The notes: a model not told the origin generated them from the sequence alone. A DNA stretch of 64,000 nucleotides from Mesorhabditis belari (GCA_958450365.1 CAUEEP010000740.1:124001-188000), one strand, 5' to 3'. Counted from the stretch's first letter, positions 19,301 to 31,043 are shown. Made by a program: numbers and translations.

Positions 19301-22300
19301 GGAGAGACGATATCAGATTGAGGGGAAAAGCGGAAATGGATTGGGTGGAGGAAACTTGTTTGTTGTTGTAAACGTTGTCATGCAGCCAAGTTTTGGTTTT
19401 AACTCAGGAAAATCATCAAAAGGGTGTTCTTTGTGCGGCGGGTAATCGCTCGCCATCTGGCAAACCCCTCTGGTATAAGTGACTTCCCCTTACGACTCGG
19501 TAAAGAGAAATGCGACTGGACCGGCTTCGTTTTTTACCATGCCCAAATTCCAAGGGGGATTCCTCTATAAAGGTGGGTGGGTTTTTTAAAAAATTTTGGG
19601 GGGGGGGGGAAAAACTAACCCCCAAAGAAAGGGGGGAAAAAAAAACAGAATTCTCATTTGATTGGACTCTCAAAAAACAAACCGAACTTTTAAAACTGCT
19701 TTAGTCTTAGTCACAATAGACCACTATCAATATTCGAAACCTATTTGGAAGACGGATGGAAAAAAAGCATAAGAAAATAGATATCAAAGCACTTGTGGGG
19801 AAAAAGTATCCATGTTTCAATCAGAAAAAAAGAAAAGGATCTCATCGATAAGAGAACTGTTTATTTAGTGGTGATACGAGAAGAGGATTCTTCGTGTTTC
19901 TTAAGAGTAAAGAAGGGGGAAAAGAGGAAAAGACAGGAGATCCAAAGACTTGAGAGATTCGATTCGATTCAGATATCCATGAACCTTTTGAGATTTAATG
20001 AAACGAATAACAAACAGATACTAACTTTTAGATTGGGAAAGTTTGAGATTCGAGTTACAAATCAAGTTACTGGTCAAGGATTAAAATCTAGGTTTTTAAA
20101 AATCTTTCAACGTAGCATTGGTTGTTTTCTTGACCTTTTAGGAAAATATTTAGTTGTCTCTAGTTTTGATTTATGGGCATACCAGTCGAAAAGGTGAAAT
20201 TGAGTGTGTCTCTAATGTTCGTTCGAGAATTTTAAACAAATTTTTCCGTTTTTTATCTAACTTTTTATGCCGCGATGACCGACTAGCTAAGAGCCCTGTA
20301 TCTTAGTCGGAAGGTCAAGGGTTCAATCCCGCCGGCTAGATTATTGGCTCTTTTTCATATATATGGGTTTTTCCCTACATTTAGGGCTTAGAGATTATGC
20401 TTGTGTATTGTTTGTACCACATTATTCGTGTGGATAAATGTCTCTTTTCCTCTTCTCTAAGTCTCGAATCGAATCCAAACCGGTAGGTTTGGATTTGATT
20501 GGTTTGGAATGAGAGAAAGGATGGGATCTGAGGCAAGCAATTAAATCAAAATCGAATCTGTTAGTCAGTTTGCTTTTTCAATCTCATGCTTTTCTTAAAG
20601 CAATAAGCATAAGACGTAGATTTGTAGACAGATATAAACTGATAGCCCTTTATGCATATGCATAATTTGACCAACTCAGCAAACTTATAGTTAGACTTGT
20701 AAAATTTGTAACTTTTAACGTTCTAGGTCTGTAAAAAAAGAATAAGAAAAGTTAGAGTAAGAGCATTGTTTTAGAGTGAATCCAAAATTGAGTTCGAAAT
20801 TTTGGAACGGATTCTCGGTTGAATGATCATTCAACCGTCAATGTGAGAAGTGTCAAAGTGGATTTGATCTGGAAGAGAGAATCAAAATCACATTTAAAAA
20901 TACATGTATTGAAAACCAATAATGTGATACCAACAAAGAACCCATAATAAGAAAGATCTAAACACACAATTTTATCGCACTGCGGCCGTCGTTACCCCTA
21001 TTAGCCCTATTATCCAAATGTTGTGAAAGAAAAAACCCAATTGGTGGGAAAAGGGAACATTTTTATCTTGAAGCCAGCGTGATTGAACTCTCGACCTTCC
21101 GCTTGAGAGACAAGACTCCTAACCGTTTGGCCAGCAGGTCTCAATGTGAGAGGTGACAAAGTGGGTTTGAGCTGGAAGAGAGAATCAAAATCACATCCCA
21201 ACAAAAAAGGGAATATTTTAAATCTAATTGAAGGAAAACAGCTGACTAACCGCTAATTGATTGCATTGAAGAAAAAAAACCGGGAAGTCAATATTTATGG
21301 AGAGGGTGGGGAAAGGAAGATGATTGAGAAGACAATGAGAAGAATGAAAAAGAAAGGAGAAGTAGAAAAAGTCAACAATTTCACGCTTTTCATTATCATT
21401 TCATCACCTATCAAATAGTATCTTTAAGTGGAAATCTTAGAATATTACGAGTCTCCTAAAGCTTTTTAAATCACAAAGTGAGATCATATTAGAATAGCTC
21501 GTGTTCTTTTGCATATTCTAAAAAGTGCGCTTAGGAAAAGCTCGTACTCCAAGTGTCTGGATTACGGTAGTTAAGTTAGGGTTCTTGAAATATCTAGCTA
21601 TTATAGAGCTGCTGAAAGCTAGGATGCCCATTTAAACAGTTACAGTAATCAAGTCCAGGTACCCTAGCCTTTCCCTGAGCTTCAAAATCTACAAACAATA
21701 GAAATTATAACAAGAAATGAATATTGGTATTTAAAAACAAACTTTTAGCTGTGGTAGTTCGTTGATGTGGCCGTTCGAGGTGTCAGAAAAAGAAAGATTT
21801 CCCTTCACTCCGCTCTTCTCAACAGTCAAACAGAAAACAGAAAAATGGGAGAGTAATTTGGCGATGAAGTGAGAAGAATTTTAAGCTTATTCGGTATTTG
21901 AGAAAACTTTTACACGACTTTTCAGCAGTTTTCTTCTCTTTTTTTCACGATGACGCATTATTTCTCGAGGATTATTTCTCGCCCACGGTCAAGAGAAGTT
22001 GAGAAGTGATTGTAGCGAACGTCAGTTTCGTCAAATCATAGACAAAACACTAAACAATTTTTTATGGCCAAGTAGACAAAGAAAAACTTTAAAAAAGAAT
22101 TAGTAAAAGAGTTTAAAATGTTAAATAACAGGTTATACAGCTTGATAGACCAAGTTGGGTAATTAAACCGATTTGGACTGAGCTATCTTCGAGGCTAACC
22201 GATAAAAAGAGGCTAAATGACTCTTTTTATATTTCAAGAACATGATAAAACTTCGAAATTTGAAATTAAATAAAAAATAAAAATAAAAATTGTACGCGCT

Positions 22301-25300
22301 CGCGATCGACAAAGAGATGAAAATCTCTTTTCATCTTTCAACAATAGAGTTTTTCTTTCGGAATCCTTGAATGTATTTTGAAAGGCGTGAAATTGAACCA
22401 TTTTTTTTGTTTTGTTTTGTGTTGTTGCAATTTTTCCTAGCAAATCCTTTATCTACTAACTCTAGCGATCTATCATTCTAAATCCTCTATTTAACAATTA
22501 AATGTTCACCAAAACTGTATCTGTGACAATATAATGCACTTTAGTCTTGTAAATGTCTTATGCAAAATCTTTTTAGACACATTTCTCATTTCTACCCACC
22601 GTAACCCATTGTTTTCTCTCGTAATCGATCCCGCCTGTCACAAGGATATCACCCGAATCCTCATCGATATCAAAATATCCTTCATCATCCACATTCAAAG
22701 GCTAAACTTTCAGTTCTTCAGCTTTTATCCAATTTCTTACTGTAGCCGAATATCGAATATTTTTCGATGTCTGATTTCCATCAGTTTTCACAACAGCCCG
22801 AGCATTGTAGATGACCGTCCCTTTCTCGGTTCCCTTAACATTGTAGTACTCTCAAATAGAGCTGTTCATTTTCGGTCTGATTGTCAATTGGTGTACAACG
22901 AAAAAAGCGAAATTTGACAACTTCAACAGCAATTTTTTTCAAAGGTTTTTCAGACCAAAAGATAAAGCTTGGAAAATTCTACCCTAATGTGGCAAGAAAT
23001 CCTGAAAAAGTAGTCATTGAAGTGGTCGAATCTCGTTGTTCCGTTGAACACCTATTGACAAGCAGACCGACCAATGGGCCAATGGCTCTACTGTCAACAG
23101 TCAACGACTGCACATTTTCATAAGACTTTTAAAAGCAAATTATGTTTTAAATCGAAATTTAGCTACATAAAGGCAGCCAATCCACAGTAACCAATGCCTA
23201 AACGTACTTCAGGAATCTCCAGAACAAAATCGTGTTCAGGCAAGATGAAGTTGATTTGATTCTTCTCGTGCTCCAAAATATATTTTGGGAGTGAGACTTT
23301 GATTCTCAAAGGAACACTGCTATTTGATGGAGGTTTTCCTGAATTGATTTCATTTCAAAAATCTTGATTATATTGCTTAAATAGCCACTAATTTGAGTAT
23401 AGTAAAAGCTTTATTTAGATATGAACATTTTATGTCATAACAAAATGGCCGCCAGGGCCGACTGGCTAGGAGCTCTGTATCTTCGTCGGGAGGTCAAGGG
23501 TTCAATCCCACCGGCTAGACTATTTAGCATCGCAAAGGTAGGTTTTGTTCAAAAAACTTTACTTACCATTATCCGTAGCCATTATCGTAAATTCATATGG
23601 TTGATCTCTGCCCAAGCCATCGAGAGATTTAGCAATTTTGAGAATTCCCGTCTTTAAGTCAATGGAAAAGTCTGAAAATTCATGTGTTTTTCAGAAATTA
23701 AAACCAATAGATTGGATTTGATTGAATTGAAAGAGCAAATTTTAAAATGGACTACTGTAACTTTTAAAGAGATTCAGTTGGACCAACGTTCACTTTCGTT
23801 TCCTTGAAGTGTATAAGTGATCGATTGATTCTCATCGAAGTCTTTGGCAACAATTTGATTAAGATACGTGCCCGGAGGCCAGTGTTCAATCACCTGAGCT
23901 GATTATGAGAAAGTCAAGTAGCGTCTTTTTATTACCTCAATGTCATAAGAGTTTTCGTCAAACATTGGTCGATGATCGTTTTTATCCGTTAGAGCAATTT
24001 CAATCTAAAGAACTCAGTTCAAATGAAATTCTGAAGTCACTAACATAAAGAGTGTCCCGATTTCCGGCAGGATCCTCAACAAGTAACATCAAGTTGTATT
24101 CTTTGAGAGTTTCTCTATCCAAATTTGCATTTGCGGCAACAGTGAGTACAGCAGAGGAGTTGATCTGGAATGGTGAAAGGTTAAAGATACAGTAATCTCT
24201 CTCACAACAATATGCCATGATAAAATATTGAGTGAAAAGGCTGAATGCCCTTAAACCTTCAAATAAATTGAAGAAGATCAACTTTATGCTCTTCCAAATA
24301 AACCGTTTTCTAAAACGTGTCAACTCCCGGAAACTACTGTAGTCTCTAATTTATCAAATTTATTTATAGCTACTTGGTCTGATTCTGTGATGGTCCACAA
24401 AATACTAAAAATAAGTAGATTACTGTAGTTGACACGTTTTAGAAATTTCAGAAAATGGCAGGAAAATTCTAATCTAAACAGCATACTTTAATCCAGTTAC
24501 TGTAGCGAAACTGGATACTTGATTTTTATGAAATAAAACTCTTTTCAAACCTCTTTCAGTTCAAAATTCTCCACTCCATAACCAAGTATCGTGTATTTCT
24601 GTTTTCCTTTAGAGATCTCATCTTTATCGTTCACTTTTACACTCATAATTTGCGTCTTTGAGGGGGAATGCTCGGGTAAAGAAATCTAAATCGATAATGC
24701 TTCTTTAATCGTCATTTTTCACCTTTCCTAGTGGCTTCTCAATCTCGAATTGAGGTGCATTGTCATCAAGATCAATGAGGATCACTAAATTTCGATAATC
24801 CCTCCGCTTTCTTGCTTTCTTGCTCACAATTTATTGTTGCTGTTGAAGTGTATCCCTTTTCGCCGGCCTCAAGAATGATTTCCATTTCTCTTTCATCGGC
24901 AGTGAGTGAGTCAAAATCGAGACGAGCGTTAACAAAGATTGATCCTGAATATGGATTGGGTTGAGTTTTCTTTTATTATATTTTTACCTGTTTCTTGATC
25001 CAAAGTGAACTTTCTCGCATCTTTTCCCGTCATTTTGATTGAGACCATTTTTCCTGTCATTGGATTGTTTGCCGGAAGAGCGAACACAATGGTTCCAAGC
25101 GGCTCCTCTTCGCGGATTTCTCTCTAGATTTTAAAAGGTTCTAAAATTTAAGTGCATTAGCACAAGGTACAAAAAGATTGCTTTTTTGGCTACTTGTGAA
25201 AGGCCGCGATGGCCGCCATGGCCGACTGGCTAAGAGCCCTTTATCTTAGTCAAAAGGTCAAGAGTTCAATCCAACCGGTTAGATAAGACTATCTTGGACT

Positions 25301-28300
25301 TTTGGTATTGCACTACAGTACTCATTCAATTAGATATACTGTAACTTTAACTATATTTCATCACTTACAGTAATTATCGGTTTCTCTTTCGTCCATGGAT
25401 GAATAAAAACTGGCTGATTTGCCTCTTTTCTTTTCTTCTCCAAATATTCAGGCGTCGATGTGAGATGAATGGTTGTTGAGGCTAAAATTTATCTCATTAC
25501 TGGAATAAGATCAAGATCACCTTTGTGATTTCGATTTGAAAGCTCAACGTGAACGGTTCTCAACGACCCGAAAATCGATCTCGGGATGACCAAATGTTTA
25601 TCAAGAATCACTGCCTAAAATCGTTTTTCAAAGCAAAATCCGTTTCCATCACCTCATCGAATTTAATCCTCATCCCATTCTCGTCAATCCCATCAACACT
25701 TTCCACTTCGGCTTCTTCTCCATTTGAAAGCATTAACGGGATTGCAAGGGGTTCTTCGTTTTCTGAAAATTTTACATGCATACTATCTAGGCTTATTTGA
25801 TTAAATACATCTTAAACTTTCTCTACCTCTATGCTTTGAGATTATGGTAATTGGTTGGCCGAACGGGGAGATCCCGGAATTTCCCTCTAAAACCTCAATC
25901 TCTACATCACATTCAGCCATCACGAGATCATTCTCTCTGTTCACGGCTCCAATTCTCAAAAGATGTTTCGCTGTAGGGAATCCATTCCTGAAATCCTTTT
26001 TTTTGTCTAATCAAGAAACTATCTTACTCAGGAATATTTGAAACGAGTATATGCCCGTGATAGTCATCGATTTTCAGCCATCCTGGGTTTCCACTAAAAA
26101 TATTTTGATAAAGCCTTCCAAAAATTTTTCATTGAACCAAAAAATAATAGCTAAATAGCTCTTTATAGTTGAATATATATTTTTAATGACCTGAGAATCA
26201 CAAAGCGAATCGAATCGATGGGGATCCCTTCGAGTTCTGGCTCGGCCAAACGGCTATCCCTAGATGACATTTAAATTCGTTTATAAAACTTAGTCTTTAA
26301 ATGGCAAATTGTTTTTTAAATTGAATTAGCGGCTAGTTAATCGCTAAAATTTTGATTGCTAAAAAGGATTTTATTAATAAAACTTTGAGGTACTTTTTGA
26401 GAAGCTCCGCTTTCACTAATTTCTCGTATTTCTGGTGCCGGAAATGTGCTCGCGATTTGGTATTCTAAAATGTTTTTGTTTTTTTTAAATCTTAAAAATT
26501 CTTTTGAGTGACTCACCGCTACAAGAACTTTCACATCGTATTGTGCTTCCGGGAATTTCCCAGTTCGATCCTTGAGAATCACTTTCATAGTGTAACTTCC
26601 TTTCAGCGGGTATTTGTTTGTCTAAAATTTGATACTTATTTATTCATTCTTTTTAAAAACCTTAATTTCATAGAGTTTCTTGTCGATTTTTGATAGAGTC
26701 AAGAAATCGGCAGCTGTGCCTTCGATTGAGAGAACGTTCTCCTCTCCGCTATCTTCATCGTCAATCTGTAGTGTTGTTGAAAAATAAATGTTTCCCAAAC
26801 CAAAGCCAAAACTATCTAGATATGGGATAACTTGATGTATTTGTCACCTCAATAGCAAACGGCATGATCAACTCTCCGTCAGCGATTCGTATCATTGAAT
26901 CGAAAGCCCGAAGCTTTGGAGGGAACTCGTTGATGTCTTCAACTTTCACAGTCACCTCAATGGGAATCAGGAAGTCGTTGTCATCCAAGATTTCTATAAA
27001 TTAATTTTGATATAAACCGTTGTTTAAAAGTAAACCATTTCTTGGTAACAGCAATAATTTGTACTCATTCTCCTTTTCATAGTCTAAACAAACGTCCTCG
27101 TTTTCACACGAAACAACGAGTTGCGAGGATTGCAGGGAGAATCTAAAGAGAAGAATTTCTGAGAATTGCTGAAAAATGAAATGCTTAATTGCTGAAAACC
27201 AGTTTTTAGATAATTAGTTACACTCACTTTTCATCATCGGTCATAAAATATTTATCCAAATCGTTTATCTCTCCGACAATCGTCCCACTCTTTGCTGATT
27301 CGGGTACAGAAAATGAGAAGACCTGGAATGACGAAGATCTTTTTTTATATAATTCACAATGTTGATTGCTAGTCTAAACCAGTAGAATGTAAAGCTTTGG
27401 TAAACCTATTAAATCCTTACAGGCTTAAAGGCCTTATGGTTAGATAAAAACATTCAATTCTAGACCTTCACAGGTGTTTCTAGGCAAGCAACAGCGCAAA
27501 AGGCAATAATTTTGGAAAAAAGTACACTGGTTTATTGACCACTATTCGACTTAATATACTTATCTAAAATCTTACCATTAAACATTAAACTACAGGATGT
27601 TCAATATTTATGGGAACTTTTGAGCTCGCAGCTCGGTTAGCGCTCTCAAAATTGGTTTATGAAAAAAAATCGTCAAGAAAGCACTGCATAAGAGTTCAAA
27701 AATTATTTTTATTTTTAATTATCTAGATCATTTTTACAATTTACTAAATTTGATATTCCAAAACTCGATTCATCGAAACTCGATCACCAAATTTCACCAA
27801 AAGGAGTCAGACCCTAGTTGTTTTTGTTAATTGATGAGAAAGTCTTCACTATTTAACAGTTTTCGAAACTATGGCCCATTAAAGATGTTAAAATCACATT
27901 TCAGTTTTGATTATTCCAAGAAAGCTTAACGAGAGTTTGTGATAAACTCAATTTATCCGCCCTCCACAGATGTTTCCAGGCAAACAACAGCGCAAAAGGC
28001 AATAATTTTGAAAAAACGTTGACTTCCGTTAATGTTGGGCGTATTGATGTTTCCTTTTTAGCATTAAATTTGTACAAAATGAGTGCTAAATCTAGTAAAC
28101 TACTGGTCCCCATAAATATTGAACATCCTGTACACAATTTCTAACAGCAAAACATGCTTGGAAGAAGATTGCATCAGCTAACATTGAAAAACCTTGATCA
28201 ATGGAATCTCCTGTTGATCCGATTCGGTTGATTGTGAGATCGACGCTTCAACGGACATCATATTCCATTGTTTTCGATCTATCGCTTCATTCTCGTTGAG

Positions 28301-31043
28301 CTTTTTCACCAATGACTAAACAATCAAATGGTAAAATTTTACTAGTAAACAATTAAATCTAGAATTCTCAAGCTTACCTGTTGAACCGAATGATCGATGA
28401 GTGTCTCCACTGCTGTCACTTCATTATCAACAATCAAAATTCTCTCCTTTTCCCCATTTGTCTCATTTTTGGTTATAGTTGCTTTTTCTTTTGACTCTAT
28501 TTTATCTTCAATGATTGGCAAAGTTTCATCAGATTGTTTTGATTCCTTTATTGGTGCCAAGGTTGGTTCTTCATCAACTTTTCCCTCTTTTGTCTCATTT
28601 CCAATTGTTTTCATTTCTTTCAAATTAACTTCCAACCATTCTCCCGACCCTTCTACTTCTTGCTCTTCTTTTGGCTTTTTCTCAGTAATCAAGATCTCAT
28701 TTTTCTCCTTTTTCCTAAGCTTCAGTCTTCTTGTAATCCTTTCTCCGAAGAGTTCAGCGATCAACTAAAAAGATTTTTTTAGATGAAAAGTACAACCGCT
28801 ACCGTAATCTCTAAATTTTTCTGCTCAAAAAACGTTTCCCGATCGGCGACAATCAAATGAGCTATTTTCCCAGGAGTGATGTGTCGTGGAGTAGGCATCA
28901 ACAACTCTTCTTCATCTGTTTTCAGAGAGATTGTGCCCGTTTGATCCTGAACTTTTCTTCATTATATACAATAAAAAAGATTTTATAAGCATGCAGTAAA
29001 GATATTATATATTTTACAACAATCATTTGGCTAATAGATTCTTGTTCATCAATATTTCTCCTCACCTCTCCATCTCGAAGAACCGTAAAGTTGAAATCGC
29101 TTAAAATCTCGCCAACTTGGATCGTGTCATCGAAATAGATGATTTCATCAATTACTCCTTTTGCTTCAAAAGTCAAAACTGAAAAAAAAATGATTTTCTT
29201 TGAAAACATCATAACTTTACTTGGTGTCAAGATCTCAACGACGCCTTTATTAAACGTTTCCTCTTCTTTCGCTGTACGAGATGAAGAATTTGAGGGGATT
29301 GGGGTGGTTGTGGTCATATTTTTCACAATCTGAAATAAAAAGTTCAAATGATATTTCAAATTTCTAATGGCTAAAGCCTGGCTACAATCCTTATTCATCA
29401 AAAACCTTTACCGGATGAAATTTTACTCGAATCATCGTCACATCTTCTCTATCACCCTGTTCTCCCTTCACAGCGAATGCATAGGATCCATTCTATTTTT
29501 CATTTTCGAAATTTAAATTGTAAAATGATTACAGTAATCTTTTGAATTCTCTCCTCCACATTGGGTTTCAGTTCAACGGTCACTGAAGAGATGAGACGAT
29601 CACCTTTCTAAAGTTTTTAAAAAATTTAGAGAATTGCTAAAAACTAAAGATAATCGAAGAGATTAGGAAAATTTGCTTTGCTTTGCTTTGCTTAAAACTT
29701 ACTTGTTTTGAGCGAACTTTTCCAATTTGTATAAGCTCGAATGGATCAAGTGAAATCGAGAATTTCGGGGGTTCGCCTTGCGGAGAAATGAAAGGTATTA
29801 ACGTTAGCGGCAATGCGGTCTAAATTTGTTTAAAAACTGAATAGAAATGTTTAAATCTTAAAATCAACCGTATATTCGCGAGGAAGCACCTCCACATCGT
29901 ACATGCTCTTTTTGAAATGCGGTACAATACTTGGAACAGTTGTTACTTCTTTTTGTAGCACCTTTAGAGCATATTATAAAGCTTTTTTCGTCCAAAACCA
30001 ACCTCTGCTGAATTAACTTTCGCCCCGTTCATTTCATCCATGATTTTCATGATCTCCTAAAAAATTATGATTGAAGTTATTTGTGCTTCTTTTGCTTTCT
30101 AAAAGATGATCTTCTAAAAAAAATGTTACAGTAATCTCGTTGTTTATTTGGAACCATTAGCTTTAGTACGGTAGCTTTTCGTTTCACTTCAATTATTCCC
30201 AACCATGACTTGCATTATTGTGCTTACTTCTTATTAAAGAAATGAATGACAAAGAATTTGGAACCGAGGGGAAATTGAACCCTCGACCGCTTAACGGGCA
30301 GATGCTCTACCACTGAGCTGTCAGCGCCTCGTTTGCCCAAGAAGAACAAGAAGAAGGATAGGAAAGACAATAAAGAAAAAAGAAAAGACGAAAGGGAGGG
30401 TCTTCAGAAGTTCAAAATATCCCATCTTCACAGTAGAATCAAAGCTTTACGATTAGACAAAGCTGTACGTCAATGTATTCTTTTGGAAGACCCGTAAACG
30501 CTTGGATATAAGTACAGTAACCAAAATTTCTAAAAACCCCCATCAAGCCTTACCGGATCTTTCAAATTGACTTCTTCAGCTTTTTCTTTCTTTTTAACAA
30601 CGGGACTTCTCCTCAATTCTCGTTCACCCAAAAAATCAAAGCTATCTGAAGCTATCAGATTTGTAACTTTACAAAGTTTCAAAGTTTACCACTTTGCAGC
30701 GAAGAGTCTCTCATTTTATGCACATTAAAAGTGTGCTGAAGATTGGGAAGTCTTAAGTTGCATTTTCTTCAGAAATTCTTTTCTGACTCACGATTGTATT
30801 GCGTTTTTTCGAATTGATCTTAATATAAGATTGTCTCGAGCCGGTTCTGACATCACAATTGTTTTCTTTTGTCCATCATTCGAGTACCCATCGCTCATCG
30901 AGTTTGCTAGAAATGTGTTTATTTTACAGGGTTTGGGCAAAAACTCAAAAATAGCAAAGCCATATATAAAAACTCAAACAAAAGATTGACTTACAATATG
31001 CCAATGCCGCTGTGAATCCACCGAATAACAATAAAAATAGCAT
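10339..31043 (-). CDS. large single-pass cadherin
   Basis: Extracellular adhesion protein with about ten or more cadherin repeats. Exon 1 (31043-30995) gives a hydrophobic leader MLFLLLFGGFTAALAY. Later exons join in phase and show repeat motifs such as VFSFSVPESAKSGTIVGEI (about 27.3 kb), VEDINEFPP (26.9 kb), DLDDNAPQFE (24.75 kb), TDKNDHRPMF (23.95 kb) and VDIDDNPPEF (13.6 kb). A transmembrane segment of the type CVICVVLLFVWALFAYY is encoded at 11088-10966. The last exon, 10412-10339, encodes a short proline-rich tail ending PPPPIPPHYLPK, with no catenin-binding region. The half-repeat ending at 22600 continues at 13661 in the same phase, which proves an 8.9 kb intron. Unsettled: exon joins at 22.8-23.1 kb and just before the membrane exon (11.1-11.3 kb). 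The C. elegans orthologue was not determined. Confidence 0.88.
10442..10676. mobile_element. palindromic Tc1-like MITE, copy 1
   Basis: A 235 bp near-complete palindrome flanked by TA, starting TACAGTACTGGACAATGAAA and ending with its inverse complement. The arms continue through a second conserved block (GTAACTCCCTTGTCTTTG), leaving a loop of roughly 80 bases. The ends resemble Tc1 termini (CAGTGCTGG-like). It lies in the last cadherin intron. It has no coding capacity, so it would need a transposase supplied elsewhere. Confidence 0.85.
12227..12449 (+). repeat. tRNA-derived SINE-like repeat, family A, with internal hairpin
   Basis: Head with A-box-like TGGCCGAGTGATTGG and B-box-like GGGTTCAATCC, then a tail (TTTTTCCATATACATGAG, CTTAGGTATTAGGGC, CACATTATTCATGTTAAATA) shared with the copies at 20268 and 59411. 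In this copy the region normally between the boxes has become a perfect 27 bp inverted repeat (12249-12275 and 12282-12308) with a 6-base loop. It lies in a cadherin intron. Confidence 0.75.
13873..18641 (-). CDS. uncharacterised protein nested in a cadherin intron
   Basis: I do not recognise this protein. At least ten exons splice in phase on the minus strand from about 17877 to a stop at 13873, wholly inside the cadherin intron 22599-13662. Recognisable stretches in order: a basic Ser/Lys-rich N-terminal half (KREDVSVGLMDKLEKRLGQF; SPSPRKPPKLVTAAQKSPP; EEISKKKNVIIRRQSSKRSE); a middle segment (RFEFDDSSGYESGYLSHID; KFITCTFEAANAGLDAILG; VACELHWTVPEKYRSRMHEC; IEHPETPDIMGNLAFNQKIN); and a C-terminal part with a hydrophobic, Ile-rich stretch (FINAATLICCHIVIETRLIG) and a Ser/Pro tail. 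A candidate first exon at 18641-18601 begins three bases after CTCCAG with ATG, like an SL site, but I could not join it in phase to the 17.87 kb exon. One intron (14488-14456) would be only 33 bases, so that join is doubtful. Confidence 0.7.
19422..19552 (+). repeat. dispersed repeat C, copy 1
   Basis: Starts GGGTGTTCTTTGTGCGGCGG and contains AATCGCTCGCCATCTGGCAA and CTCTGGTATAAG. It aligns with copies at 35759 and 52229. Type unknown; more GC-rich than its surroundings. In the cadherin intron. Confidence 0.65.
20268..20440 (+). repeat. tRNA-derived SINE-like repeat, family A, full copy
   Basis: The tRNA-like head GATGACCGACTAGCTAAG carries a B box GGGTTCAATCCC and is followed by the family tail (TTTTTCATATATATGGGTTT, CTACATTTAGGGCTTAGAG, CACATTATTCGTGTGGATAA). 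Lies in the large cadherin intron, 5' of the nested gene. Confidence 0.75.
21061..21146 (-). repeat. tRNA-like head, family A related
   Basis: On the minus strand it reads GCTGGCCAAACGGTTAGGAG, followed by GGTCGAGAGTTCAATCACG, a Ser/Leu-type tRNA A-box and B-box arrangement. The family A tail is not evident. Located in the large cadherin intron. Confidence 0.55.
22155..22169 (-). other. weaker SL1-like sequence
   Basis: The minus strand reads GGTTTAATTACCCAA and then CTTGG, matching 15 leading bases of SL1 before diverging. It lies in the large cadherin intron. It may be chance in AT-rich DNA. Confidence 0.3.
23446..23526 (+). repeat. tRNA-like head, family A
   Basis: Contains GGGCCGACTGGCTAGGAGCT and AAGGGTTCAATCCCACCGG, closely matching the head at 20268. 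The tail is absent or truncated. Inside a cadherin intron. Confidence 0.65.
25202..25284 (+). repeat. tRNA-like head, family A
   Basis: Contains ATGGCCGACTGGCTAAGAGC and AAGAGTTCAATCCAACCGG, the same head as at 20268 and 23446 with more substitutions in the B box. Inside a cadherin intron. Confidence 0.65.
27591..28132. mobile_element. short mariner-like element
   Basis: Terminal inverted repeats of about 22 bases (CAGGATGTTCAATATTTATG and its inverse) are flanked by TA on both sides. The 542 bp interior has no intact transposase. A fragment of the same interior (AACAGCGCAAAAGGCAATAA) also occurs just outside at 27490-27510, evidence of a second older copy. Inside a cadherin intron. Confidence 0.75.
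28379..28764 (-). other. Lys/Glu-rich exon within the cadherin
   Basis: One exon of about 128 codons inserts a highly charged segment (ITEKKPKEEQEVEGSGEW and similar) between conventional cadherin stretches. The upstream exon ends in phase before it and the next exon (28313-28190) continues in frame. Composition is unlike a folded cadherin repeat and suggests a disordered linker. Confidence 0.75.
30259..30330 (-). repeat. tRNA-like element, family B
   Basis: On the minus strand it reads GACAGCTCAGTGGTAGAGCA, then GAGGGTTCAATTTCCCCTC. The D arm and B box are clear but acceptor ends do not pair well, so this is a repeat or pseudogene rather than a working tRNA. A pyrimidine-rich stretch precedes it on its own strand. 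Inside a cadherin intron. Confidence 0.55.
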
